Numbered from the stretch's first letter, positions 9,590 to 19,959 are shown. The stretch: 64,000 nucleotides of DNA from Prorocentrum cordatum (GCA_963575745.1 CAUYUJ010014599.1:301850-365849); one strand, 5' to 3'. The notes: generated from the letters alone by a model not told the origin. Made by a program: numbers and translations.

Positions 9590-10660
9590 TGTAGGCCTTT
9601 GATCTGATCAGCACGGGCATCCCGTGGCACATCGGCACTCTGGCGGTGTGCCCGCGAGCGCCAGCCACGGAGCCGAGCTCAGAGGACTTCTGGGATCGCG
9701 CGCCGTGCCCTGGGGTCCGACGCACACGTGGTACAGTCATCGGCCCGACCGGAGGAACGATACTTTAGTAGTGGAAACAATTGGTTTTCAAAATGTCTGG
9801 TCGTTAGAAGCTCTGCGTGGCGACGCCCCCGTCGCCACGCGTGCCCTCTGCGTGCCTGCGGGGGCGCCGCCACGTAGAAGTACTGGAGACCGAGCATTTG
9901 GGGCGTTGCTACGCACGCCCTCTGCGTGGCTGCGACCATTTATTAAAACCCTCAAGCCAATTAAATTCACTAATAAAGTACATGAGGGACGAAGCCCCTT
10001 TGTCGTCCAAGGAATAACGCAGGCAGTCGGACTTGATTGGAGAGGACACGCGAGAGGACAGAAGACCCTTGCCGAGGGGCACGCTGCCACAGGAATGTAG
10101 GAGGCATGGGTCGCGAGACACAGGACACAAGGGTACCCTTGACTTGGCAGGGTCGGCCTACTGATCTGGGCCGACTGTAAGGAACGATCTATATATATAT
10201 ATATATATATATAATAAATAACGCACAAGGAGCGGTGAATAACGCATGCAAGCCTAAGGAACGACCGAGCCCCTTGTGAAAAGTAAGCGTGCCTTACTCA
10301 AGCCACTCACTGCACCGCCTATCCCAACGCTGACTTGCAACGCCAAGCGCCAGCCAAGGCTGCCGGGACGGAAGAGGTCCCCTAGAGGTCTCCGAAGGCC
10401 CCAACCAAGCCGAAGCACTCTGGCGCCTCGACCTCAAGCCAGAATCCGCCAACTCACAACAGGCGAGACGAAGCCCAGGCGAGTCCTGCCCCCGGCCGTC
10501 GCAGCACGATGCCCGCCAGGACCAACCTCTGGTGGCGGGGGTGCACTGTGCTAAGCGGTTCTGCTGTGCACCATGACGTTCGAGCTGCAGATCCTTTGAG
10601 AGAGCTCTGCGCCCGAGCCACGGCTGGGCGACAAACGGCCGAGGGAAACAATTACTGAAC
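9590..10660. other. Unassigned DNA around a TA tract
   Basis: It contains GTGGCGACGCCCCCGTCGCC-AC, a short palindrome at about 9817, and the TA tract at 10190. No gene recognised. Confidence 0.4.
10190..10216 (+). repeat. TA microsatellite
   Basis: TATATATATATATATATATA followed by ATAATAAATA. Confidence 0.9.
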
Positions 10661-10662
10661 AC

Positions 10663-10770
10663 TCCCCCTCCCCCCCAAACTCAAAGTTGGCACGCGCGGG
10701 GGAGACTGTGGTCGAGGTGCAACTCATCAGGGCCACCGCCAACTTTGAACATTGGGGGGAGGGGGAGGCG
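10663..10770. mobile_element. Single TIR element (CCCCCTCCCCCCCAA ends)
   Basis: CTCCCCCTCCCCCCCAAACT-CAAAGTTGGC and GCCAACTTTGAACATTGGGG-GGAGGGGGAG are inverted arms of about 30 bp around a 40-bp centre. Confidence 0.75.
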
Positions 10771-10949
10771 TTGACAGATGAATGTGGCATGAGTGTTCGC
10801 TATTTTTGTTCCGAGGCCTGTACTGCACGACGGGCTGAATTCCGCCTCCGGGGCCAGCTGGCCGCCGCCGTCGCCATCAAAGCGTGACGCCGCTCGCGGA
10901 CGAGAGACCGACGGCGAGCCCGGCCAAGAGAAGCTACGCACGATTCGCC

Positions 10950-11043
10950 GTTAGCCATCGCCAAGAAAATAATCAGAAACCCGCCCCCCTATCTTTTCAC
11001 TCTGTTTGCATATCCCTCCTGTAGAGGCACGTGCCCGACTTCA
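10950..11043 (+). mobile_element. TIR-A element, right half only
   Basis: TTTGCATATCCCTCCTGTAG followed by AGGCACGTGCCCGACTTCA matches the right terminus. The left half is degenerate or lost. Confidence 0.6.
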
Positions 11044-11301
11044 CCCTGGGGGCGCCTCTCCTACTCCCGCCAGCTTCCGCCTGCGGAGCCTCCCTCCGCG
11101 CCACTCCCGCCGGCCTCCGCTGGCCTCCCGCCGCCTTCCGCCGAGGCAGCCATGCCACCTCCCTCGATCCTCGAGGGCCAGGCCCTGCCTGGACTGCCAC
11201 CGATTCTCTTGCAGGGCTCCGGTCGTGACTTTTTACCGGCTCTGCATTCTTGCTCGCGGCCTCGGGCCTCCAGTCGGCGGCGCGCACAGAGGGGTAATTA
11301 G

Positions 11302-11430
11302 GGGGAGGGGGGAAAGGCTCCGCAGGAGGCTGCTTCTGAGAAGGCGCGGGCCTCACATCTGCAGGCAAGGCCCGCACCTTCCAAGGAGCAGCCTCCTTCT
11401 AGGACGCGTTCCCCCCTCCCCCTCCCCCCG
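11302..11430. mobile_element. TIR-K element
   Basis: GGGGGAGGGGGGAAAGGCTC, GAGGCTGCTTCTGAGAAGGC-GCGGGCCT and AAGGCCCGCACCTTCCAAGG-AGCAGCCTCC form inverted arms around ACATCTGCAGGCA. Confidence 0.75.
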
Positions 11431-11935
11431 TGTGCGCGTGGCCGATCCGGGGCGACCCCCTTCGAAGGAGAGAGAGAGCGGACCACCGCCAGCGCCCGAG
11501 GGGCGCACAGAGGGGGGGCTGTGGCACCCATCGGGTGCAGACAGTTCGGCAAGTCTTTGTTGGGAAACGCCTCGGCCTAGTAGCCCTGAGTGGCCTTCAT
11601 CGGCCTTTCTTGCTGCATGTTTCGCGGACTCGGGTGGCCGTTTTAGTGGCTTTCTGTCGGCCTTCTAGTGGCTCGTGGCGTCACCCCACGGTGTGGTCAC
11701 CGCTTCCTGGCCCCCGAATGGTCTCGATGAGCGCTGGCTATAAGTGCGGGACGATCCCGGCAATCTCGCCATCCGTTGTCAGGTGAGTGCTCAGGCCCGG
11801 GTTGCTCTGCAGCAGCTTGCGCCTTTCAGCGCCGCCGGCCGCGGGCGGAAGCTCTGCCCCCATCCCTCCCTTTCCCCCCGCCCCCTTGTGATCCAATCTG
11901 TTCCCCCACCCCCCCTCATCCCTGTTGCGGCTGAT

Positions 11936-12131
11936 CCTCCCCCTCCTCCGCCTCCTCCTCCTCCTCCGCCTCTTCCTTCCGCATCCTCCTGCTCATCCTC
12001 CCTCCCATCCGCCACCTCCTCCTCCCCCTCCTCCTTCTCCGCCTCCTCCTCCTCGTCCTCCTCCGCCTCCTCCTCCTCCTCGTGCACCTCCTCCTCGTCC
12101 TCCTCCTCCTCCTCCTCCTCCTCCTCCTTGT
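11936..12131 (+). repeat. CCT microsatellite, interrupted
   Basis: TCCTCCGCCTCCTCCTCCTC and variants over about 195 bp. Confidence 0.9.
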
Positions 12132-12520
12132 CCACCTCCCCCAAAGTACACAGCTCCCTTCCTGCTTGCGCATGGCGCGAGGAGGCTTTTCTGCTGTTCG
12201 GAGTTCCAGGTCCGCTATATGACACCGTCGGCGGATGGAGGACCCATGCGAGCACTGGGAAGGGCTGGATGGGAGGGGTAAAGGACGGCAGACACGGCGC
12301 GGGCGCGCCCAGCTTGCCACCCCTCTCCATCCCCCCGGACCCCTTCGAGTAAAGTCGAGGCGTTGACCTAAGGAACCCTAAATAAGGAACGAGGCCTCTT
12401 TTTCCCATAAGTTTAACTTCGATTTCCAATCGAAACCCTAAGCAAAGCCAAAGGCGAACTGCAAAACAACTACATAACGAACGCCGAGCCCCTCCCCAAC
12501 GAAAAGGGTTCCTTCCTCAG

Positions 12521-12710
12521 TGCCCCGACTGTAATGAACAAATCATGACGGGATGCTTTTCGCTACCTTAGCCCCCCCTCGGAGCCTTTTACCGGGCCTC
12601 GGGACCGTCAACAAACGACCCAGGATGAAAACCTGGTCCTGGGGAAGCGCGTTCAGACTTCGGGGGGTCGACGTTTCGAAAAAAATCACGACGTCGGGGG
12701 TCTGGGCCCC
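12521..12710 (-). mobile_element. TIR-B element
   Basis: On the minus strand it runs from CCCAGACCCCCGACGTCGTG through CGTCGACCCCCCGAAGTC, TTTTCATCCTGGGTCGTTTG and TTGACGGTCCCGAGGCCCGG to ATCCCGTCATGATTTGTTCA. This ordered set of blocks recurs about 20 times in the window. The left end carries a snap-back GACGTCATGA/TCATGACGTC, and the outer ends CAGACCCC/GGGGTCTG are inverted. Confidence 0.8.
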
Positions 12711-12829
12711 TGGACCCCGGTGGTCCTTGGGGCCTCCACAGGCCAGGCAGAAAGCTGCCAGAAGATAGCCCCCTGGAAGCGCGATCACTGGTCCTCGAAG
12801 ACGTCTCATCCCAGTCCTCTTTTCTTGCT

Positions 12830-13119
12830 TGCAATACCGCTGCATCAACAGATCCGACTGGAGTAGAAAGGGGGAAGGCGAGAAGATCTTATGGTCGTAT
12901 ACCCCGTCTCGGTTTGCGCATGACGTGCGGGAGGACCATCAGAGGCGGAATCACTCAGACCAACTGCTTGCTTCCAACTCGTCCTCCGATAGGACTTGTC
13001 AGTCCGCGGCCCATAACTCCCAACCCCTTCCCAAAGGAGCAAATGTTCGTCGCGGATCAGGTGTTGATGGCCATGGAACCCACTGACGGAAGAGGAGGAG
13101 GAGCTGATGATTTGAATTC
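12830..13119 (+). other. Possible upstream part of retroelement copy 1, poorly conserved
   Basis: The frame stays open and contains SYTPSRFAHDVREDHQRR, which may match the start of the same C-terminal domain, but I cannot align it convincingly to copy 2. There are no other landmarks. Confidence 0.25.
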
Positions 13120-13690
13120 GATCATGGGTAACGCTTTGGGTGTGTTCCACGCATCTGTATTTTTCATTGATTGCAATGGTAGTCATTATGTTGAGATGTT
13201 GGGTGATGCGTCTTTTCTATGTACGTCTTTTCCATGCAAATTGCTTTCACGGGCTCAATATGATGTCGTGCTCGGAGTTCTGCCTTCCCCACCTACGGAG
13301 TCCTGGCATACTGTCCAGAGGACTATGGATGCAGCAGGCGAGCTTGAACGTTTTTCTGCGCAGCCGTGGGGCGGGCACAGGCTCAGCTCGTTTTGGGCCA
13401 AAAGGCTGCGCACGGAGAGTGCTGATATTCGAGCGTCCGCCCTACTTCTGGCTTCTTCCACTGCTGCGGGCGCCGCTGGATTGCTGCTGCATTCGGCTTC
13501 TGTGAACCGTGAGGCTGCCGAGGCCTGGAAGCTCGATGTGATGGCAGGCCTTGCCTCCTTGCCCGAAGCGAACTTGACGTGCTTCAACACTGGAGATTCT
13601 GGTGGAGCGGACTTCGCATTTGTGCAGGTCCTGGCGCTCACCTGTCCGCAGCTTTCAGCAGTCCTGCACCAGAGGGGCCTGGTCGCCCCG
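13120..13690 (+). pseudogene. Retroelement C-terminal domain fragment, copy 1
   Basis: The plus frame starting near 12914 contains PWGGHRLSSFWAKRLRTES and REAAEAWKLDVMAGLASLPE. It aligns by eye over about 170 residues with the minus-strand frame at 35570-36082 (PWGGNRLSFYWAKRLRKES, REAAEIWKLDMVAALAALPE). This layout (PP-x-x-x-W, later PWG, later xxWKL, then a TTLLAL-like strand) is, from memory, that of the C-terminal domain following the zinc finger in dinoflagellate LINE-like elements, which somewhat resembles a cytosine methyltransferase fold. The PPC position reads SPPTESW, so a catalytic Cys is absent. Similarity fades after about 13690, and no RT lies upstream. Function beyond 'retroelement remnant' is inference. 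Confidence 0.55.
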
Positions 13691-14325
13691 CCGAAGGTCG
13701 TCTTGGAAGGTGGCCAGCTGGCCCTACCGAGGCGTCTCCTGGAACTGCTGGGCGAGTCCCTGCTCGCGGCGCAGCCTGGCGTGGAAGGGCGGGAGCTTCG
13801 TGCGCTGGCCCCAGGACCTGGAGCTGGCAGCCCTTCTCGTCCCGCCCGGTCGCTTCTTCGAAGTGGGGGACGAAGAGGTCGAGGCCTGGGGTCAAAGAGG
13901 GATGCTCGCACCACTGAACCTATCTGCATATGCCCACCCCCTGGGGGACAACGTCCGCACTATGACTCGGGATGCCCCCCATAGGCGTGTGCGCTTGAAG
14001 GGCAGCGCACAGCGAGGTGAGAGGTAGAGCTACGCAGGCGGTGCCACCGGCCAGGCCTGCACCATCGTAGACATGGAAGCTGGTCGAGGGCTCGCTGGTC
14101 TCGCCTGTGGCCCTGTCGCGCACGGCGGGCGCCCAAGGCTGAGGCCACTGCCGGCGAGGTGGGTCGCCGTGCCGCCCACGTGCTGCACGCCCTCGGTGGG
14201 CACGCCGTCTCGCTGGCGGAGGTGCTGTGCGAGCCGGGTGGGCAACAGGGCGCTACCCAGGCGACCGCGCGGGCGCGCGGCCGCGTTGCATATGTTGACT
14301 CTTCAGGATTCGCCCCCTTGGGATG

Positions 14326-14890
14326 GGAGAGAGAGAAAGAGAGAGAGAGAGAGAGAAAAAAAAAGTGAGAAAGACAGAGAGAGAGAGAGAGAGAGAGAAG
14401 AGGAGGAGGAGGAGGAGGAGGAGGAGGAGGAGAGAGGAGAGCAGCAGGAGCAGCAGAGGAGGAGGAGGAGGAGCAGGAGAAGGAGGATGCAGCGCGCCGC
14501 TGCACGCCAAACTCCAGAGTGTAAAGGAAGGGGAGGAGGAGGAGGAGGAGGAGGAGGAGGAGGAGAGGAGGAGGACGAGGACGAGGGGGGAGGACGAGGG
14601 GGAGGGAGAGGGCGAGGAGGAGGAGGAGGAGGAGGAGGAGGAGCGGAAGGAGGAGCCGAGGAGAGACGGGAAGGATGAGGACGAGGAGGAGGAGGAGGAG
14701 GAGGAGGAGGAGGAGAAGGAGGAGGAGGAGGAGGAGGAGAAGGAGGAGGAGGGAGAGGGGGATGGGGAGGAGGAGGAGGAGGAGGAGGAGGAGGAGGAGG
14801 AGGAGGAGGAGGAGGAGGAGGAGGAGCAGCAGGAGCAGGAGGAGGAGGAGGAGGAGGAGGAGGGGGAGGGAAAGGAGGAGCGTGAGGGGG
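14326..14890 (+). repeat. GA tract followed by long AGG array
   Basis: GAGAGAGAGAGAGAGA units to 14400, then about 490 bp of GGA units broken at 14480-14530 by CAGCGCGCCGCTGCACG. Confidence 0.92.
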
Positions 14891-15268
14891 AGGGGGAGGC
14901 CGACGTCGATGAAGAGCGCCTCGGCTGACAAAAAAAGCGGTCGTCGGATGGCGGGGAGCCGTCGCTCCCCCCGCCCGCTTTTCCCCTCCTCGCGCCGAGA
15001 AGCACAGGGCAGCCTCTTCGGGGGGCCTCGTCTGTCCCGCCGCGCCGCGAGCCACGCCGAGTCCGTGTCAAACCCATGTCGAGCCCGTCGAATCCGTGTC
15101 GGTATCGAATCCGTATCGAAGCCGCGTCAAATCCACACCGGTCCTCGTCGAGCCTGCGCCGGAGCACAAAGGGAAAGGACAGGAAAGGTCTTCCGAAGAT
15201 GCAAGGAAAGAAACACACAAACGTTCTGTGCTCATCACACTTCGCTGCGCACTTCTGGGGAAACCAAA

Positions 15269-15410
15269 TGGTACCGATACTGCTACTCCCCGGTCCTCTC
15301 TTGGGGTGCTTTCTGACCAGAATCTCGAGGCGAATCCAGCGGTGGCGACGAGGGCCGCCCAGGAGGCCCAGAAAGGGGAACGCGAGGGAAAGGTAGAGGT
15401 GTGAATACCT
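15269..15410 (+). mobile_element. TIR-C element
   Basis: GGTACCGATACTGCTACTCC to AGGTAGAGGTGTGAATACC, with the GGCGAATCCAGCGGTGGCGA interior. Confidence 0.82.
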
Positions 15411-15451
15411 TTTCCTCCTTTGACTCCTCATCTTGGGAGCGCAGAGGGGGT

Positions 15452-15583
15452 AGATGGAGGGGGAAGGCTTCCTAGAAGGAGGCCGCTGCTTAGAAGGGCC
15501 TTACATCTACAGACAAGGCCCGCACCTTCTGAGAAGCAGGCTCCTTCCAGGAAGCCTTCCTCCCCCCTCCCCCCTCCCCCCTG
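15452..15583. mobile_element. TIR-K element
   Basis: GGGGGAAGGCTTCCTAGAAG-GAGGCC and CAGGCTCCTTCCAGGAAGCC-TTCCTCCCCCC, around GGGCCTTACATCTACAGACA. A Rep-L element follows directly. Confidence 0.78.
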
Positions 15584-15820
15584 TGGTGAGCGTCTTTTTT
15601 ATCCGGCGTTTCGACATTGGGCGGCATGCAAGGAGGGGTGGAGGGGAGGAGTCTGGCTCCGGACCTCTGCTTAATGCGACTGTTTGCAGAAGTGCGTCCT
15701 CTGGGGGAGACTCCACCTGCTCGAAATAGGCGCCAAAAAACAGCCAAGATCCACTCCATGGGGGGAGGAGGGGGGGGGGGGGGCGAAGGCCCACGCCGAT
15801 CGAATAACAAGACACCCACC
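15584..15820 (+). mobile_element. Rep-L element
   Basis: GTGAGCGTCTTTTTTATCCG, GGCGTTTCGACATTGGGCGG, TCTGGCTCCGGACCTCTGCT-TAATGCGACTGTTTGCA and AGATCCACTCCATGGGG recur in order at 50.9 and 61.6 kb. Confidence 0.8.
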
Positions 15821-15956
15821 TGCGCGCCGCCGATCCTCGCTGTTTCAGCCGAGCCCGAGGGGCACCAGCAAGCAGCACCCGAGGGAGGGCAGCGGCGCCG
15901 GCAGTGGGCAGGCAGGGGGGGGCGGCGGGCGGAGGCTTGGGGGCGGAGGGGGGGCA

Positions 15957-16123
15957 GGAGGAGGAGGAGGAGGAGGAGGAGGAGGAGGAGGAGGAGGAGG
16001 AGGAGGGAGGAGGAGGCGGGGGAGGGGGGAGGCGGAGGAGGAGGAGGAGGAGGAGGAGGAGGAGGAGGAGGAGGAGGAGGAGAGGAGGCGGAGGAGGAGG
16101 AGGAGGAGGAGGAGGAAGATGAG
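15957..16123 (+). repeat. AGG microsatellite within a local duplication
   Basis: Pure GGA runs. The flanks GGCGGGCGGAGGCTTGGG occur on both sides (15922 and 16129), showing that the array lies between duplicated ends. Confidence 0.9.
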
Positions 16124-16603
16124 GGGGCGGCGGGCGGAGGCTTGGGAGCGGAGGGGGGGCAGGGGCGGAGTGCAGCGGGCAGGCAGAGAGCGGCGCACGG
16201 TGAGCGGCGGGGCCAGGAGCAGACCGTCAGAACCGATGGCAAGGACGCGCCGCAGGGCTGCGAGCCCCGTGGGCGCGCACGGCGAGGCTCTTCGAGCGGG
16301 GCTGGCCATCGACGTGTTGGCGAAGGAGGGACCGACGAGGCACGAATGCAAGGCAAAACTTGGGGCGGTTGCCCATCCTTGCCAGCGGTTCCGACTGCAC
16401 ACGGTCCAGCTACGGTGAGGACGTGGAATAAGGAGCCAGTGGGTAAGGAAGCCAGGGTGTGGAGGCTGGCGGAACCCCAACTCAAGCTTGGCCACGGACA
16501 TCGCCGCCGAACTCATGAGATCCTCCAGGGTCTGAAGCCTCCTGGGCACAGTCCCTGACGAACGCCCCCGCCGTACCACCTCACAGGTAGCGCCACATAG
16601 AGA

Positions 16604-16651
16604 ACGGAGGAGGAGGAGGAGGAGGAGGAGGAGGAGGAGGAGGAGGAGGAT
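16604..16651 (+). repeat. AGG microsatellite, 3' flank of the rhomboid retrogene
   Basis: Uninterrupted GGA units abut the presumed 3' end of the retrogene. No poly(A) tract is visible between the stop codon region and the array. Confidence 0.9.
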
Positions 16652-17120
16652 TCTATGGGCAGTTGGCGCTCTGGCAGCAGCACGAGGTGCGCGCAGGACT
16701 TCGCTCGGCCGGGCGGCTCAGCGGCGAGCGACCCCGGCCACCGCGCGCGCCCAGCGCGGGTCACCGCCCCCGCAGTCGCGCGAGCCTCGACGCGAGCTCG
16801 TCGAGCCCGGCGTCCAGGCCGTCTGCCGTGCGCACCCAGTCCGCGCAGCAGAACTCCGCATGGGCCTCCAGCCGGCCGGCGACGCGCCCGTCCCCGAGCG
16901 GGCGGGCGGCGCCGAGGCCGGCGGCCGTGCCGCCCAGGTGGGCGGCCCACGCGATGGCGGGCAGCCGGGCGCGCAGCAGGAGGCGGCCGAGGGTGTTGGC
17001 CGCCGCGACGAGGTCGGCCACCTGCAGCATCGTCAGCTCCAGGCCCGGCACGGGCAGCAACATCCGGAAGCGCCTCGAGGGCTCGAGCAGGCCGTCGGCG
17101 GCCACCACGCCCATGAGCGC

Positions 17121-17152
17121 CCCGCGGAGCGCCGAGGACGGCGCTCCGCGGG
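17121..17152. repeat. Perfect 14-bp palindrome at the rhomboid active site
   Basis: CCCGCGGAGCGCCG, a 4-nt AGGA loop, and CGGCGCTCCGCGGG form a perfect inverted repeat. It coincides with the codons expected to encode the GxSG catalytic motif and with the reading-frame shift. Confidence 0.9.
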
Positions 17153-17606
17153 TGGCACAGGGCGTGGCAGAGGGACGCGCCGACGCCCGACGTGGCGACA
17201 AGGCCGAGCAGCTCCGCATCCGACAGCTGCTCCGCCGCCAGGCCACCGAAGACGACCATGCCGCAGCAGTTGATGCCGCAGTGGGCCACCGACTGGTGCG
17301 AAGCCGTGCTCGTCAGCAGCGTGTGCACCCTGCCGGCGCGCAGGTGCGCTCGGCTGCACAGCGCGTGCGCCCGCAGCGCCCGCGCAATCGACTGGGCGAG
17401 ATGGCCCCGCCGGTCCAGCTGCCACAGCGCCAGCAAGGCCGCGTTGGCGCCCAACGTCGCCAGAAGCGCGCGGCCCCCGGGCCGCGCTAGGCCCGCGCGC
17501 GACGCCGGCCCGCCGCCCGGGGCGCCATCCTGCGCCTCCGCGCAGGCGTTGGCCATGGGGGCGCCAGGGCGGCGCGCGGCCGCAGCGGCTGTCCGAGGGG
17601 CCACAG

Positions 17607-17628
17607 CTTGAGCCAAAACGGCTACGGA
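17607..17628 (-). other. Relict dinoflagellate spliced leader (DinoSL)
   Basis: On the minus strand the 22 nt read TCCGTAGCC-G-TTTTGGCTCAAG. This is the conserved leader that is trans-spliced onto dinoflagellate nuclear mRNAs, with one A-to-G change (21/22 match). It lies 51 nt before the ATG of the rhomboid frame, in the same orientation, where it would sit in a mature mRNA. Genomic relict leaders of this kind are established evidence for re-integration of processed cDNAs in dinoflagellates. Its first bases, TCC, merge with the adjacent TCC microsatellite. Confidence 0.92.
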
Positions 17629-17659
17629 GGAGGAGGAGGAGGATGAGGAGGAGGATGTT
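17621..17659 (+). repeat. AGG microsatellite, 5' flank of the rhomboid retrogene
   Basis: GGA units with one GAT variant directly abut the DinoSL relict. With the tract at 16604-16651, the retrogene is bracketed by the same microsatellite. Confidence 0.85.
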
Positions 17660-17890
17660 CAAGAGGCTTCCAGGACGGCTCCAAGAACCCAAGGGGGGCT
17701 CCAAGAGGGGGGGAACTCGATGGGGGCCTCGAGAGCCCTCCCCCACAATACGACCCCCACGACCCCCAGCATGCATCCCAGAGGGCCCCAAGAAGGCCCC
17801 GAAGAAGATCCAAGAGGGCTCCCAGAAATTCCCAAAGGCCCTGACAAAAAGGCTCCCAACATGCCAGCCCCGAGGCCTGCAAGAGGCCCA
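17660..17890 (-). repeat. 11-bp degenerate minisatellite, inverted
   Basis: GGCTCCAAGAACCCAAGGGG, CCCAGAGGGCCCCAAGAAGG and CCGAAGAAGATCCAAGAGGG. It starts just upstream of the rhomboid retrogene. Confidence 0.55.
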
Positions 17891-18960
17891 CCAGGAGCCC
17901 CACAGCATACGCCGAGAGAGAGGTCGACAGATCAGCAACCACCACACGCGGGCAACACGAAGGGACGCGGCTGACAATACGCACGAGCACGGAAGCCGAG
18001 CACCTCCTCTTTTTGGGGTTCCGGTGGAGAAGGGAGGAGCCCCTTGGCCTCGAGAGGATCCCGGGTGCGCGAGGGGCGGCAGAGGAACAACAGTGAAAGG
18101 CCCTAAGGAGCAGTGAACCACTGCTCGGCCCGAGCTGATACCTCCTTCTTTCAGCGTCGTGACTGCACCCCGCGCTGCCCCAAGCAGCCTTAGATCCCAC
18201 ACCGCCAGGCGGCCCGTTCTGGCCCCGACCCCGGTCGGGCCCGATCGCCTGAGATCCCGAGCGCCAGCAACTCGGAGGCCCGCTTCTGCTTACAACAGAT
18301 AAATCACACAAGAGATCGGCCTGCCAGCGGGTGCTCCACGGAGATGTCTGATCCCGCAACGGCCCCAGGGACACACAGAGGCTCTGGGATACGTCAAGAC
18401 CCTCCAAGAGATCGATGAAGAATAGGCCCCAGGATCCCCTATAGCAAGACATATTATCGTAGGTGTTTACTGTGCGCTACACTTGCGCCCTACCCGAGGC
18501 GACTGTGCGCTGCGTGCGGCAGCTACGCCTTTCCCGTGGCAGTTGCGCGATGACTCCGATGACCAGGAGCGGGCCTCTGAGAACCCGCACCCAGAAGCAA
18601 AACGCCTACTCCGGATTCCAGAATAAAGTGGGGGGGGTCACATTTTCTGGGGGTCTGATGTGAGTTGCCTTGGAGGGTTCAGGGGGGGGGGTATGGGCAG
18701 AGGGCCGCCCTTTCATGGATGGCCTGGGGGGGTCCAAAACTTCTCGTCTGGGAGGGTTGTGACCCCCTCCCCTTGATCACGAAATCTGGAGCACCTTGCA
18801 CCTACCCGCGTGGCTGTCCCAGCAGCACTGGGGCTCGCGCAGGGCGCAGGCTGCAGCGTCGACCTCTCCAGCAGAGCGCACCTGGGGTCGCCACGACTGA
18901 AGGAGGAAGGGCTACGGCGAAGGAGGTGGGATATAGAAGAACACTCGACGTGGAGATGAT
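17891..18960. other. Unassigned DNA
   Basis: No family recognised. TGCGCTACACTTGCGCCCTA and similar TGCGC words near 18470-18550 are weakly repetitive. Confidence 0.4.
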
Positions 18961-18989
18961 GCAGAGACGAGGGGAGGCGAATGAGCGAG

Positions 18990-19145
18990 GAAGAACTCTC
19001 CCTCTCTCTCTCTCTCGCTTTCTCTGCCTCCTTCTCTCTCTGCCTCTCTTTCTGTGTTTGTTTGTTTGCTTGGTTTCACTCTCTCTCTCTCTCTTTCACA
19101 CTCTCCCTCTCTCCCTCTCTATCTCTTCTCCTCCTCTCTCTCCTG
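18990..19145 (+). repeat. CT-rich simple repeat
   Basis: CTCTCTCTCTCTCT with TTTGTTTGTTTGCTTGG in the middle. Confidence 0.9.
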
Positions 19146-19199
19146 AACAGCGTGTAAACGCGACTTCGCGACTTCGCCGTCCCACTCCTTCTTTTCCTC

Positions 19200-19811
19200 C
19201 GTGAAACTTCAAGGGTAAATGGGGAGGCTGTGCCAGCCTGGGCCCAATGAGTGGTGGATGCCTTGCGCAAGGTAGCTCGGCGGTGCCCTCCGCAGCCCTT
19301 TGGGGCCTGCCATACCCCAGTGAGTCACTGAACGACCCGACGGGTTCCGAGCCCTCTGGTGCAGGCCTTGTAGAGTTGTCTTTTGGCCCTGGAGTGCGCC
19401 AGATGCCTCTGTGTCGGACAACTAGTGGAAAGACTCTGGTCTGGGCCGTCGTTCGAAGAAGCAAGGGAGGATGAGCAAGCGTGTGCAACGGAGCCCCCAA
19501 CGCCTTCGCGATGCCGACTCTGACCCGGTTCCCGTATCCGTCCTTACACCGACGGGGTCCTCGCGGACGCTGGAAGGCTTCGGCCAAGAACGGGCGCCGA
19601 TCTCGGTGTGAGCGGCCGAGTGCCCCGGGGACATGGCTTCCGGTTCCCAGCATCCTGGGCTCCTCTGTCCCAGGGTGCCGCCAGCCAGGGCCCTGGGGCC
19701 TCGACAGCCCACGCAGGGCGGAGAGCACAGGGCACCCTGGGTGAGAGGTGTGGAGGGTCGGGGCCGACAAGAGACACGTGGGGAGATAAGAAGGTGGAGA
19801 GCAAGAGAGAT
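19200..19811. other. Unassigned GC-rich DNA
   Basis: Open on the minus strand for 297 codons (19989-19096), but that frame runs through the CT repeat and a TIR-A copy, so it is not accepted as a gene. Confidence 0.4.
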
Positions 19812-19959
19812 CAGCTATACAAGCGGGAGGGTACAGAACATGAACAATAGTCCCAAAATGCTCCATCATGGTCAACGATAGTCGAAAGATCCACCCCAGA
19901 CGATTGCTTCTACCATCTTTTTGGAGATTCATGCCTGTAGAGGGACGTGCCCGACTTAA
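19812..19959 (+). mobile_element. TIR-A element with degenerate left end
   Basis: The right end ATGCCTGTAGAGGGACGTGC then CCGAC-TTAA is well preserved. The left end is only suggested by TACAAGCGGGAGGG. Confidence 0.6.

Larger units (their letters stand above)
16761..17628 (-). pseudogene. Rhomboid-family intramembrane serine protease, processed retrogene with frameshift
   Basis: Rhomboids are polytopic membrane proteases that cleave within transmembrane segments using a Ser-His dyad. Downstream of the DinoSL relict, the first ATG is at 17556. The first frame runs from there to about 17140 and contains a hydrophobic segment (LLATLGANAALLALW) and the family hallmark HTLLTSTASHQSVAHCGIN (His/Asn oxyanion region), then HPRSAVLGA. 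Reading then shifts to another frame (ALMGVVAADGL, then AIAWAAHLGGTAAG with the catalytic His near 16940) and stops at TGA 16761-16763. The expected GxSG active-site motif lies exactly at the shift and is destroyed. Joined length would be about 265 residues, normal for the family. There is no visible intron, and CCT/AGG tracts flank both sides. This fits a reverse-transcribed, trans-spliced mRNA. A sequencing error in the palindrome at the shift could also explain the break. Family call is firm; loss of function is likely but not certain. Confidence 0.85.

Noticed and set aside
13690-14300. Coding continuation after the retroelement domain (WPQDLELAALLVPPGRFFEV)
   Set aside because: The peptide looks protein-like, but I could not link it to a family or to the second retroelement copy, so no gene is called.
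14253-15431. 392-codon minus frame and overlapping poly-Glu and poly-Arg plus frames
   Set aside because: All are translations of the GA tract and AGG array, plus a TIR-C element.
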